A DNA stretch of 64,000 bases from Confluentibacter sediminis (GTDB taxonomy: Bacteria > Bacteroidota > Bacteroidia > Flavobacteriales > Flavobacteriaceae): assembly GCF_003258355.1 (NCBI RefSeq), contig NZ_QKPO01000004.1, positions 291,611 through 355,610 of the forward strand. Reading direction: 5' to 3'. Of this stretch, positions 55,172 through 64,000 are shown in pieces; the stretch's first letter is position 1, and each line of letters opens with the position of its first letter. Under the pieces are notes generated by a model that did not search any database, had not been told where the DNA came from, and saw nothing but the letters and a program-made list of their open reading frames with translations. A program made the position numbers and the translations under genes.

Positions 55172-57721
55172 TTAAGATTCGGTAGGCTTTTCAGCTTTTT
55201 CAACTTTTATTTTAAGTTCATCAGTCGTTTTATCTAAATCGATAAAAATCTTGTCTCCATCTTGTAAATGCGAGGTTATAATTTCTTCCGCTAAAGCATC
55301 TTCAACATACTTTTGAATGGCACGTTTTAGTGGTCTAGCACCATATTGTTTATCAAAACCTTTGTCTGCTATATAATCTTTGGCAGAATCACTTAATTCT
55401 AAAATATAGCCTAAATCTTTAATTCTTAAGAACAGTTTTTTTAATTCGATATCAATAATTTTGTTGATGTCTTCTTTTTCTAAAGGATTGAATACAACCA
55501 CATCATCAATTCTATTTAAAAACTCTGGAGCAAACGATTTTTTCAAAGCATTTTCTATAACGCTTTTAGCATTGGCATCTTCTTGTTCTTTTTGGGACAT
55601 GGTTCCAAATCCAATACCGTTTCCAAAATCCTTAAGTTTTCTAGCACCAATATTAGAGGTCATGATAATTATGGTATTTCTAAAATCAATTTTTCTACCT
55701 AAACTATCAGTTAAATAACCATCATCAAGTACTTGTAATAGCATATTGAAAACATCTGGATGTGCTTTTTCGATTTCGTCAAGCAATATCACAGCATATG
55801 GTTTACGTCTTACTTTTTCAGTTAATTGACCACCTTCTTCATAACCAACATATCCTGGAGGTGCTCCAACTAATCGTGAAATAGCAAATTTCTCCATGTA
55901 CTCACTCATATCAATTCTAACAAGAGAATCTTCACTATCAAACAATTCTCTAGATAATACTTTAGCCAACTGTGTTTTACCAACACCGGTTTGACCTAAA
56001 AATATAAATGAACCAATGGGCTTGTTTGGGTCTTTTAAACCGGCACGGTTACGTTGAATAGCTTTCACAACTTTAGCCACCGCATCGTCTTGACCAATCA
56101 CTTTACCTTTTATAAGGTTTGGCAACTCCGCAAGTTTATTGATTTCTGTTTGTGCAATTCTGTTTACAGGAATTCCGGTCATCATAGAGACCACATCGGC
56201 TACATTATCTTCTGTGACTATTTCACGGTGTTGTTTGGTGTCCTCTTCCCATTTTTCTTGAGCTAAGGCTAATTCTTTTTCAATACGTTTTTCATCATCA
56301 CGAAGTTTAGCTGCTTCTTCATATTTCTGTTTTCTTACTACAGAATTCTTAGTTTCTTTAACGTCTTCCAGTTGTTTTTCTAGCTCTAGTATTTGTTTAG
56401 GAACTTCAATATTTATAATATGAACCCTGGAACCTGCTTCATCTAAAGCATCAATAGCTTTGTCTGGTAAGAAACGTTCTGTCATATAACGATTTGTAAG
56501 CCTTACACACGCCTCAATAGCTTCCGGGGTATAGTCTACGTTATGATGATCTTCATATTTTCCTTTAATATTATTAAGAATTTCGATGGTCTCCTCAACA
56601 GAGGTAGGTTCTACAATGACTTTTTGAAAACGACGTTCTAAAGCACCATCTTTTTCAATATATTGTCTGTATTCATCCAGTGTTGTTGCCCCAATACATT
56701 GAATTTCGCCTCTTGCCAATGCGGGTTTAAACATATTAGAAGCATCTAAACTTCCTGTAGCACCTCCAGCACCAACAATAGTATGTATTTCATCAATAAA
56801 TAAAATAACATCATCATTTTTTTCCAGTTCGTTCATGACGGCTTTCATACGCTCTTCAAACTGTCCACGGTATTTTGTGCCAGCAACTAAGCTTGCTAAA
56901 TCAAGAGTCACCACACGTTTATTGAAAAGAATACGTGATACTTTGCGTTTTACAATTCTTAAGGCAAGTCCTTCAGCGATAGCAGATTTACCAACCCCAG
57001 GCTCTCCGATGAGTAAAGGGTTGTTCTTTTTCCGTCTACTTAATATTTGAGAAACGCGCTCAATTTCTTTTTCTCTACCTACAACAGGATCTAGTTTCCC
57101 TTCCTCTGCTTGAGCTGTTAAATCACGCCCAAAATTATCGAGAACAGGGGTTTTCGATTTTTTGTTAGTTTTTCCAGTTGGGTTATTGAAGAGATTATCT
57201 TTTGTAAGGTCATCGTCATTATGTGAATCATCATCTTGAAAAGATTCAGATTTTGGTTCTATAAAATTATTGTCATTTGTTATCATAGACTTGAATTGTT
57301 CTTTAACATTATCATAATCAACTTTAAGCTTATTTAAAAGTTTAGTAGTTGGGTCGTTTTCATTTCTTAAAATACATAAAAGGAGGTGCGCTGTATTTAT
57401 AGACGTGCTTTGAAAAAGTTTAGCTTCTAAAAACGTCGTTTTTAAAGCCCGTTCAGCTTGCCTAGTAAGATGTAAATTCTTTTTTTGATTGGAAGATACA
57501 GCTATGGTTGGGTTTGCAGGACTTAATATTTCAACTTTACGTCTTAAATGATTCAAGTCTATATCAAGAGCATTTAAAATATTAATAGCCTTGCCATTTC
57601 CGTCACGCAATAAGCCAAGCATTAAATGTTCTGTTCCAATAAAGTCATGGCCCAAACGAAGGGCTTCTTCTTTACTGTAAGCTATTACGTCTTTTACTCT
57701 TGGTGAAAAATTATCGTCCAT
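55172..57721 (-). CDS. clpC: ATP-dependent Clp protease ATP-binding subunit ClpC
   Basis: An 849-residue double AAA+ unfoldase. The N-domain (about 1-145) holds the two Clp repeats (IGTEHLMLGLL, INTAHLLLCIL); the first ATPase module has GEPGVGKSA and VILFIDEIHT; a UVR-type coiled segment (KYEEAAKLRDDE) lies in the middle; the second module has GQTGVGKTQ and VILLDEIEKAHPD. The UVR segment and N-domain favour ClpC over ClpB or ClpA. It feeds substrates to ClpP. I chose ATG 57721 because MDDNFSPRVKDVI matches family N-termini; 17 extra residues upstream do not. It is divergent from gyrA across 261 bases. Confidence 0.93.
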   Translation of the reverse strand: MDDNFSPRVKDVIAYSKEEALRLGHDFIGTEHLMLGLLRDGNGKAINILNALDIDLNHLRRKVEILSPANPTIAVSSNQKKNLHLTRQAERALKTTFLEAKLFQSTSINTAHLLLCILRNENDPTTKLLNKLKVDYDNVKEQFKSMITNDNNFIEPKSESFQDDDSHNDDDLTKDNLFNNPTGKTNKKSKTPVLDNFGRDLTAQAEEGKLDPVVGREKEIERVSQILSRRKKNNPLLIGEPGVGKSAIAEGLALRIVKRKVSRILFNKRVVTLDLASLVAGTKYRGQFEERMKAVMNELEKNDDVILFIDEIHTIVGAGGATGSLDASNMFKPALARGEIQCIGATTLDEYRQYIEKDGALERRFQKVIVEPTSVEETIEILNNIKGKYEDHHNVDYTPEAIEACVRLTNRYMTERFLPDKAIDALDEAGSRVHIINIEVPKQILELEKQLEDVKETKNSVVRKQKYEEAAKLRDDEKRIEKELALAQEKWEEDTKQHREIVTEDNVADVVSMMTGIPVNRIAQTEINKLAELPNLIKGKVIGQDDAVAKVVKAIQRNRAGLKDPNKPIGSFIFLGQTGVGKTQLAKVLSRELFDSEDSLVRIDMSEYMEKFAISRLVGAPPGYVGYEEGGQLTEKVRRKPYAVILLDEIEKAHPDVFNMLLQVLDDGYLTDSLGRKIDFRNTIIIMTSNIGARKLKDFGNGIGFGTMSQKEQEDANAKSVIENALKKSFAPEFLNRIDDVVVFNPLEKEDINKIIDIELKKLFLRIKDLGYILELSDSAKDYIADKGFDKQYGARPLKRAIQKYVEDALAEEIITSHLQDGDKIFIDLDKTTDELKIKVEKAEKPTES

Positions 57722-57982
57722 AAAATACCTTCTTTCTGCAATAAAAATACTAAAACATTTTACTATGGGCAAAAACTATGCCTTAATAATGACTGTGAGC
57801 TGCTAATTGACGAAAAAAAGTTTATAAAATCAAAACTTTTAACAGCATACTTATTAACGAAAAAGCATTGGTTGATTGTTAATAAAAACTACGAAAAAGT
57901 AGGGTAAAAACACCTTCTTTAACTATTGAAATGCTTATATTAGCACGTTTTGAAATACTCATAAAAACTTAATTAAATATCT

Positions 57983-60538
57983 ATGGCAGAAGGAGAAAAA
58001 TTGATCCCTATTAACATTGAAGATGAAATGAAATCGGCTTACATTGATTACTCAATGTCAGTCATTGTGTCACGTGCGCTACCAGATGTAAGAGATGGTT
58101 TAAAACCTGTTCACAGACGTGTACTTTTTGGTATGCACGAACTGGGAGTTAGAGCAAACACGGCACATAAAAAATCAGCAAGAATAGTTGGTGAAGTTTT
58201 AGGTAAGTTTCACCCTCATGGGGACACATCGGTATATGATGCTATGGTTCGTATGGCTCAAGAGTGGAGTTTACGCTATATGTTAATTGATGGGCAAGGA
58301 AATTTTGGTTCCATAGATGGAGATAGCCCAGCGGCAATGCGTTATACTGAAGCACGTATGCGGAAAATTGCAGAAGACATGTTGGCAGATATTGAAAAGG
58401 AAACTGTAGACCATAAGTTAAATTTTGATGATACTTTACATGAACCGACTGTATTGCCAACTCGTATTCCAGGTCTTTTAGTTAATGGCGCATCAGGGAT
58501 TGCCGTTGGTATGGCAACTAACATGCCTCCTCATAATTTAACGGAAGTGGTTAATGGCATTGTTGCGTATATTGAAAATAATGATATTGAAATAGACGAG
58601 TTAATTAAACATGTTAAAGCACCAGACTTCCCTACTGGAGGAACTATTTATGGTTATGATGGTGTTAAAGAAGCATTTCATACAGGCAGAGGTAGAATCG
58701 TTTTACGGGGGAAGGCCGTTATAGAAGAAGTTCAAGGTAGAGAGTGTATCATTGTAACTGAAATTCCTTATCAAATCAATAAAGCAGAAATGATTAAAAA
58801 AACTGCTGATTTGGTGAATGAAAAAAAACTGGAAGGTATTGCTACCATTCGTGATGAATCGGATAGAAACGGCATGCGTATCGTGTACGTTTTAAAGCGT
58901 GACGCCATCCCTAACATAGTTCTTAATAAATTATACAAATACACTGCATTACAATCGTCTTTCAGTGTTAATAATATAGCACTTGTTAATGGGCGTCCAC
59001 AGCTATTAAACTTAAAAGAATTAATACATTATTTTGTAGAGCATAGACATGAAGTTGTTGTAAGACGAACTGTTTACGAATTACGCAAAGCGGAAGAACG
59101 TGCTCATATTTTAGAAGGATTAATCATTGCTTCAGATAATATTGATGAAGTTATTGCTATTATTAGAGCATCTTCCAATGCAGATGAAGCCCGCGAAAAC
59201 CTAATAAAACGTTTCGAACTTACCGAGATACAAGCCAAAGCCATTGTTGAAATGCGCTTGCGTCAACTTACAGGTTTAGAGCAAGATAAACTTCGTTCTG
59301 AGTATGAAGAATTGATGAAAACCATTCTTGATTTAAAAGATATTTTAGAAAAGAAAGAGCGAAGAATGGAAATTATTAAGGATGAATTAGTGGTTGTAAG
59401 GGATAAATATGGCGACGAGCGTCGTTCCAATATTGAATATGCTGGAGGTGATTTAAGTATTGAAGACATGATTGCAGATGAAAAAGTGGTTATTACGATT
59501 TCACATGCTGGTTATATAAAACGTACATCTTTATCAGAATACAAAACTCAAAATAGAGGAGGGGTTGGTCAAAAAGCATCAACTACCAGAAATGAAGATT
59601 TCTTAGAACATTTATTTGTTGGTACAAATCATCAATACATGTTATTCTTCACTCAAAAAGGAAAATGTTTCTGGATGCGTGTTTATGAAATTCCAGAAGG
59701 TAGTAAAACCTCAAAGGGTAGAGCTATTCAGAATTTAATAAACATAGAGCAAGATGATGCTGTAAAAGCATTTATATGTACTCAAGATCTTAAAGATGAA
59801 GCTTACATAAATAGTCACTATGTCATTATGGCAACCAAACAAGGTCAAGTTAAAAAAACATTATTAGAACAATATTCTAGGCCTAGAACCAATGGTATAA
59901 ATGCCATTACGATTAAAGAAGATGATATTTTATTAGAAGCAAGGTTAACAACAGGTAATAGCCAAGTCATGTTGGCTCTTAAATCTGGTAAAGCTGTTAG
60001 GTTTGAAGAAGCCAAAACAAGACCTATGGGTCGTAGTGCTTCAGGAGTAAGAGGTATTACCCTTGCCAATGAACAAGATGAAGTCATAGGAATGATTACC
60101 ATTGAAAAACCACAAGAAGAATCCGTATTGGTTGTTTCAGAAAACGGTTATGGTAAACGTACCTATATTGATGATCCGGAAGATGGAGAACCTGTTTACA
60201 GAATAACAAATAGAGGAGGGAAAGGTGTGAAAACGATTTCTATAACAGAAAAAACCGGTAATTTAGTAGCCATTAAAAGTGTCACCGATAGTGATGATTT
60301 AATGATTATCAATAAATCCGGTATAGCCATTCGTTTAGCTGTTCAAGATTTGAGATTGATGGGGAGGGCTACTCAAGGTGTTAAGCTGATAAACTTAAAA
60401 AACAATGATTCTATTGCAGCAGTTGCTAAAGTAATGCATGATGAAGATAATGTGGATGAAAATATTGTTGATAATGATGGTACCACTGATGGCACAACTC
60501 TTGATATTAATATAGACGAAAATAACAGTGAAAATTAA
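57983..60538 (+). CDS. gyrA: DNA gyrase subunit A
   Basis: An 851-residue type II topoisomerase subunit. Catalytic Tyr121 sits in [10 protein letters not shown]. The quinolone-contact segment [10 protein letters not shown] has Thr82 and Asp86 at the places of E. coli Ser83 and Asp87. The C-terminal beta-pinwheel includes QNRGGVGQK, the place of the GyrA box, and NRGGKG. Length and the opening [20 protein letters not shown] identify gyrase rather than topoisomerase IV. An acidic tail of about 35 residues ends the protein. The next gene starts 20 bases later. Confidence 0.95.
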   Translation: MAEGEKLIPINIEDEMKSAYIDYSMSVIVSRALPDVRDGLKPVHRRVLFGMHELGVRANTAHKKSARIVGEVLGKFHPHGDTSVYDAMVRMAQEWSLRYMLIDGQGNFGSIDGDSPAAMRYTEARMRKIAEDMLADIEKETVDHKLNFDDTLHEPTVLPTRIPGLLVNGASGIAVGMATNMPPHNLTEVVNGIVAYIENNDIEIDELIKHVKAPDFPTGGTIYGYDGVKEAFHTGRGRIVLRGKAVIEEVQGRECIIVTEIPYQINKAEMIKKTADLVNEKKLEGIATIRDESDRNGMRIVYVLKRDAIPNIVLNKLYKYTALQSSFSVNNIALVNGRPQLLNLKELIHYFVEHRHEVVVRRTVYELRKAEERAHILEGLIIASDNIDEVIAIIRASSNADEARENLIKRFELTEIQAKAIVEMRLRQLTGLEQDKLRSEYEELMKTILDLKDILEKKERRMEIIKDELVVVRDKYGDERRSNIEYAGGDLSIEDMIADEKVVITISHAGYIKRTSLSEYKTQNRGGVGQKASTTRNEDFLEHLFVGTNHQYMLFFTQKGKCFWMRVYEIPEGSKTSKGRAIQNLINIEQDDAVKAFICTQDLKDEAYINSHYVIMATKQGQVKKTLLEQYSRPRTNGINAITIKEDDILLEARLTTGNSQVMLALKSGKAVRFEEAKTRPMGRSASGVRGITLANEQDEVIGMITIEKPQEESVLVVSENGYGKRTYIDDPEDGEPVYRITNRGGKGVKTISITEKTGNLVAIKSVTDSDDLMIINKSGIAIRLAVQDLRLMGRATQGVKLINLKNNDSIAAVAKVMHDEDNVDENIVDNDGTTDGTTLDINIDENNSEN

Positions 60539-60557
60539 AAACTAAATATTATTAAAA

Positions 60558-61799
60558 ATGAAAAAACAGATTATCATAGCTTTTGCAATTTCAATTAGCG
60601 CATTTTCATTTGCACAAAAAAAAGAATTGAAAGCCGTAGAAAAAGCTATTAAAGGAAACAATTATGCTGAAGCTAAATCAGCATTAAAGCAAGCAGAAAG
60701 TTTAATGTCTGCTATGGATGAAAAAATGAAAGCTCAATACTATTATTTAAATGCCCAAGCATTATATGCCGGAGGTGCGGGAAGCATGGCAGATATTGAT
60801 GCTGCTATTGAAAGTTTAGGAAAAGTACAAGGGGGTTATATTGCTGAAAGTAATCAATTGAGACAGACTATGGCTAATAGCATCATAACTAAAGGAAATG
60901 GTTTTTACGAGAAAAAAGATTTTTCGACATCATCTAAGTATTTTGAAAAAGCATACAGATTAAGTGAAAAAGACACCTTGTTCTTATATTATGCAGCGGT
61001 TACAGCTGTAAATGTTCCAGAGTATGATAGAGCTTTAGCTTTGTATGAAGAACTTAAAAAATTAGGATATACTGGTATAGAGAAGCAGTATTATGCAACA
61101 AACAAAGAAACAGGCGAGGAAGATATTTTAGATAAACCTGCTAGGGATTTATATGTAAAATCAGGGACACATACAAATCCAGGTGAGCGTATGACAGAAT
61201 CAAAAAAACCTGAAATTGTTAAAAATGTGGCTCTTATTTATGTTTCAAAAGGTGATGATGAAAAAGCGATTGCTGCCATTAAAGATGCTAGATCTGAAAG
61301 TCCAAATGATATTAATTTAATTTTGTCTGAAGCTAATATTTATTATAAAATGGGCAAGACCGAAGAGTTTAAAAAACTTCTGGAAAAAGCGACTGAAATG
61401 GATCCAAATAATGCCGAACTTCAATATAATTTAGGGGTATTATCTGCAGAAGCTGGTGATACCGAAGCTGCAAAAAAATATTATGCCAAAACAATTCAAT
61501 TAGATCCTCAGTATACCAATGCATATATTAATTCTGCAGCATTAATATTAGAAAAAGAGAAAGTCATCATTGAAGAAATGAATGGTTTAGGAAATTCTGC
61601 TAAAGACAATAAACGATATGATGAGTTAATCGAAGTTCGTAAGACGGTCTATATTGACGCTATACCTTATTTAGAAAAAGCTTTGGCAATAGATTCCAAA
61701 AATGTTAGTGCAGCTACGACGTTAATGAATATTTATAGCGTTTTAGGAGAAACTGAAAAATATAAAGAAATGAAAGCTAAAGTTGATTCGTTAAACTAG
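60558..61799 (+). CDS. tetratricopeptide repeat protein, exported
   Basis: A 413-residue exported protein with a signal peptide ending at FSFAQ. Several TPR units are visible, among them VKNVALIYVSKGDDEKAIAAI, INLILSEANIYYKMGKTEEF, ELQYNLGVLSAEAGDTEAA and the final AATTLMNIYSVLGETEKY. TPR solenoids act as protein-binding scaffolds. It probably works in the periplasm; no enzyme domain is present. It follows gyrA by 20 bases and ends at a strong terminator, so it is cotranscribed with gyrA, an arrangement frequent in Flavobacteriia. Confidence 0.85.
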   Translation: MKKQIIIAFAISISAFSFAQKKELKAVEKAIKGNNYAEAKSALKQAESLMSAMDEKMKAQYYYLNAQALYAGGAGSMADIDAAIESLGKVQGGYIAESNQLRQTMANSIITKGNGFYEKKDFSTSSKYFEKAYRLSEKDTLFLYYAAVTAVNVPEYDRALALYEELKKLGYTGIEKQYYATNKETGEEDILDKPARDLYVKSGTHTNPGERMTESKKPEIVKNVALIYVSKGDDEKAIAAIKDARSESPNDINLILSEANIYYKMGKTEEFKKLLEKATEMDPNNAELQYNLGVLSAEAGDTEAAKKYYAKTIQLDPQYTNAYINSAALILEKEKVIIEEMNGLGNSAKDNKRYDELIEVRKTVYIDAIPYLEKALAIDSKNVSAATTLMNIYSVLGETEKYKEMKAKVDSLN

Positions 61800-61825
61800 A
61801 TGGTAGCTTTTATTATTATGTAAAT

Positions 61826-61858
61826 AAAAAAAAGGGGCAAGTATTTGCCCCTTTTTTT
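61826..61858 (+). terminator. terminator of gyrA-TPR operon
   Basis: Stem AAAAAAAGGGGCAA/TTGCCCCTTTTTTT with a four-base loop, 27 bases after the stop. Confidence 0.9.
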
Positions 61859-62057
61859 ATTTCTATTATTTAATTATCAAAAAATATTTAACATAAAAAT
61901 TAATTATAGTTCAAAAAAATATATATAAAAACATCTATATTTTTAAGTTGTTCGTATATAATTAAAATGGAAGTTAAGGGGAATAATATTCAACTTCCAA
62001 ATTAAAAAAATAACGGACAAAAATAAAGTAAACACGTACAACAAAAAACAAGTAATC

Positions 62058-62942
62058 ATGGAAAACAACAAAAGTAGTATGGGATTAAAAATAGGTCTAG
62101 GAATTGCTTTGGTGCTATTTTTAGCAACTGGTTTTTATACAATGAATCTTTACAAGACCACTAATGAGACTCAAAAAGAGTTAAGTGAAGAAAAACAATT
62201 AGTAATGAACGATTTAAATGCTATGGCAAAACAATATGATGTTGCTATAAGCGAAAATAAAGTTGCTAATAAAGATTTAATTGAAGCAAGAGGGCGTATT
62301 CAAAGTTTAATAGATTCTTTGAAAATTTCTGAAACTAACGTAAAAAGTTTATGGAAATATAAAAGTCAATATCTTTCATTACAAAAAGAAATGGATGTTT
62401 TAATGGCTCAAAATGATTCTTTAAGAGTAAGTAATTCATATTTAGCGACTTCTTTAGATAGCACAAGGGTTCGTTTGGAAGAGCGTAGCATGTTTTCGGA
62501 TTCATTATTAGTGCAAAATACAGCTTTAGCTGAAGTTGTTGAAAATGCATCTGTCTTAGGAACTGTTGGTTTAAAAGGGTTTGGTGTGATTGAAAGAACA
62601 TCTGGAAAATTAATTCCTACTGAAAGAGCTAGTCGTACAGATAAAATAAGAGTATGTTTTACTGTTGCAAAAAACAAATTGGTACAATCAGGAGATCAAG
62701 AATTGTATGTTCAAGTCATAGACCCAAAAAACAACACTTTGGGATTGAATGAGCAAATAAGCTTTGGAGAAAAAACATTAAACTATAGTATCATTAGCAA
62801 ATTTAATTATGAAAATGATAATCTTAATGTATGTGAATTTGTAGCATCAAAAGGATCAAACGATTTTGCGAAAGGACGTTATACGGTAAATGTTTTTAAT
62901 AAAAAAGATTTAGTTTCTACTTCAGAATTTACTTTGAAATAA
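62058..62942 (+). CDS. single-pass membrane protein with coiled coil, unknown
   Basis: A 294-residue protein with a short cytosolic N-terminus, one helix at about 9-28 (LKIGLGIALVLFLATGFYTM), and a long coiled coil at about 35-160 of Leu/Glu/Lys heptads. A C-terminal beta-rich domain (about 165-294) includes KIRVCFTVAKNKLV and ELYVQVIDPKNN, with single cysteines that may pair. I do not recognise a named family, though similar proteins are common in Flavobacteriia next to gyrA and its TPR gene. The shape suggests an envelope-spanning anchor. A 16-pair terminator follows directly. Confidence 0.72.
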   Translation: MENNKSSMGLKIGLGIALVLFLATGFYTMNLYKTTNETQKELSEEKQLVMNDLNAMAKQYDVAISENKVANKDLIEARGRIQSLIDSLKISETNVKSLWKYKSQYLSLQKEMDVLMAQNDSLRVSNSYLATSLDSTRVRLEERSMFSDSLLVQNTALAEVVENASVLGTVGLKGFGVIERTSGKLIPTERASRTDKIRVCFTVAKNKLVQSGDQELYVQVIDPKNNTLGLNEQISFGEKTLNYSIISKFNYENDNLNVCEFVASKGSNDFAKGRYTVNVFNKKDLVSTSEFTLK

Positions 62943-62963
62943 TATATTAAAGCAATTAACTTT

Positions 62964-62999
62964 AAAAAGCCTGAAAGACATAGTCTTTCAGGCTTTTTT
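62964..62999 (+). terminator. terminator, 16-pair perfect stem
   Basis: AAAAAGCCTGAAAGAC/GTCTTTCAGGCTTTTT with a three-base ATA loop, 22 bases after the stop of the coiled-coil gene. Confidence 0.92.
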
Positions 63000-63023
63000 A
63001 TGCAAGAACACAAAGAACCAAGA

Positions 63024-63867
63024 CGAGTTGAGGTGTTTTATTCCAGTTCATACTATATTTATGTGTCCATTTTTAAATATTTACTATTGAACGTGAATAA
63101 TGGATAAGAAAAACACTCAAATGTTTAGAGGTAAAGTTACAGGATTCTTTGTAAATTGGATGGTTTTCAGCAAGAATTCACTCAAAACATGGAAAATCAT
63201 CCTTAATGAATTTGAAAATTATTTGTAATCGATAGATGCCTTTAGAAGTTTGTAAAATAACTCGTTGTTCAAGAAGTAAAATATGTAAGAAGAAGACTGT
63301 TCTCTACCAAATGAAGGATTTTGTGCTTCTCAATTACGGTTAGCTGTATGTTCACTAGCAGGGAGCTTTTTAAGTTTTGATTTGCTCCCTGCTTCGGTTC
63401 ATGACATTCATTACCTAAAAGATATAAAATCACAATTATCAGATTGTGTGCTACTTGGAGATAGAGGTTATCTTTCTCAAAGCATTCAGCTTGATTTGTT
63501 TAATGAGGTAAATATTCAATTAGAAACCCCTAAAAGAATCAACCAAAAAGATTATAAACAGCAGTTCTATTGATTTAGAAAATTCAGAAGACGAATAAAA
63601 ACTTTGTTCTCACAATTATGTGACCAGTTTATGATTAGACGAAATTATGCTAAATCTTTTAAAGGTTTTAAAACAAGGATTCTTGTTAAAATAACCACTT
63701 TAACGGACTATACAATATTCGAATAAATTCATCCTCAAGAGAAATATAAATAATCTGAAAGTTAATTTAATTCATGCACTTACAGGTTATCTAATAAACT
63801 ATCTTTATAAAACCAGTAAGAAAAGTAATTTATTTTGAGGTCATTTATAACCCCATCAACAAATCGG
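63024..63867 (+). mobile_element. decayed insertion sequence (IS982-like), tentative limits
   Basis: The left limit is set at CGAGTTGAGGTGTTTTATT (63024-63042) and the right at AACCCCATCAACAAATCGG (63849-63867). The two resemble an imperfect inverted repeat with several mismatches, so the borders are guesses. Between them lie only broken transposase coding remnants. The interval is shorter than an intact IS of this family (about 1 kb), in keeping with internal deletions. No target-site duplication is clear. Confidence 0.55.
63140..63838 (+). pseudogene. IS982-family transposase remnant
   Basis: Protein-level fragments in all three frames line up in order with an IS982-type transposase as I recall it. 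NEFENYL is followed, after a frameshift, by MPLEVCKITRCSRSKIC, then after another by NEGFCASQ. A deletion follows, then LLPASVHDIHYLKDIKSQL, LLGDRGYLS and IQLETPKRINQKDYKQQFY, an in-frame TGA at 63571, FRRRIKTLFSQLCDQFMIRR, a further frameshift near 63720, and NKFILKRNINNLKVNLI to a stop at 63838. Asp in GDRGYLS is a catalytic DDE residue. The start is not recognisable. Multiple lesions show the gene is dead. Confidence 0.82.
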
Positions 63868-63888
63868 CTAACAAATTGTTTTTTGATA

Positions 63889-64000
63889 TTGTAAATAATC
63901 GGTATATAGTATTTTGCAGTAGGTGATAGGCTTCTGCCACCCCGACGAACCTAGAAATAGGAAGTATTAAAACACTGTTAATTGTATGATTATCAGTGTT
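63889..64000 (+). ncRNA. candidate structured RNA or leader, cut by window edge
   Basis: TTG at 63889-63891 and TATTTTG at 63910-63916, an 18-base spacer, form a near-consensus promoter. Just downstream, about 63916-63961 is unusually GC-rich for this window and has GGTG/CACC pairing and a CCTA-GAAA-TAGG tetraloop hairpin at 63950-63961. No open frame of note is seen. It may be the 5' end of a small RNA or a regulatory leader continuing beyond the window; I do not recognise the family. Confidence 0.35.

Noticed and set aside
58220..58260. Thr at the quinolone-contact position of GyrA as a resistance change
   Set aside because: Thr occurs naturally at this place in susceptible bacteria and the following Asp is intact; no wild-type relative is at hand for comparison.

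Overview
The window looks like core chromosome of a gliding, low-GC member of the Flavobacteriaceae (Bacteroidota). The evidence is a SprB/SprF gliding and type IX secretion locus, Bacteroidota promoters of the form TTG-N(19-23)-TAnnTTTG, AT-rich leaders with little Shine-Dalgarno signal, a SusC/FecA-style TonB-dependent receptor, and several Flavobacteriia-typical small families (DUF6048, DUF6452, CCC-motif protein, DUF2752).

Layout. 1-15.3 kb: the end of an operon resembling sprC-sprD-sprB-sprF. It holds a truncated protein with a gliding/T9SS C-terminal domain, a PorP/SprF barrel fused to a coiled coil and a SPOR-like end, a 3507-residue SprB-type adhesin and its SprF partner. 15.3-19.4 kb: MFS transporter, glutaminyl cyclase lipoprotein, signal recognition particle RNA, an SDR and a transaldolase-family enzyme. 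19.4-27.1 kb: TlpA-like lipoprotein, agmatine deiminase and N-carbamoylputrescine amidase (agmatine to putrescine), DUF6048/DUF6452/rlmD, and ornithine aminotransferase. 27-31 kb: clusters of very small membrane proteins, an Smr protein and a calcium-repeat lipoprotein. 30.8-36.1 kb: cysteine desulfurase, TonB-dependent receptor, M23 peptidase. 36.3-38.7 kb: zapB-like gene, zapA, a 6S RNA candidate and rny. 38.8-45.4 kb: xerD, a barrel protein, aroQ, and a LytTR regulator/TPR-histidine kinase pair next to a lipoprotein. 45.4-52 kb: lpdA, NDH-2, DUF1572, two msrB genes, M48 protease and a UMF1-type transporter. 52-55 kb: an ECF sigma/anti-sigma operon with two surface beta-repeat proteins. 55-63 kb: clpC, gyrA, a TPR protein and a coiled-coil membrane protein. 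63-63.9 kb: a decayed IS982-type insertion sequence. The last 100 bases hold a possible structured RNA that runs off the edge.

Most of the window is housekeeping or envelope biology. I see no CRISPR array, tRNA, rRNA, prophage or recognisable defence island. The most unusual items are the PorP/SprF-coiled-coil-SPOR fusion, the non-repeat beta-sandwich-like insert inside SprB, the regulatory module bounded by near-identical terminators, a 50-base perfect palindrome used as a shared terminator, the 6S RNA candidate between zapA and rny, and the GC-richer RNA-like segment at the right edge.
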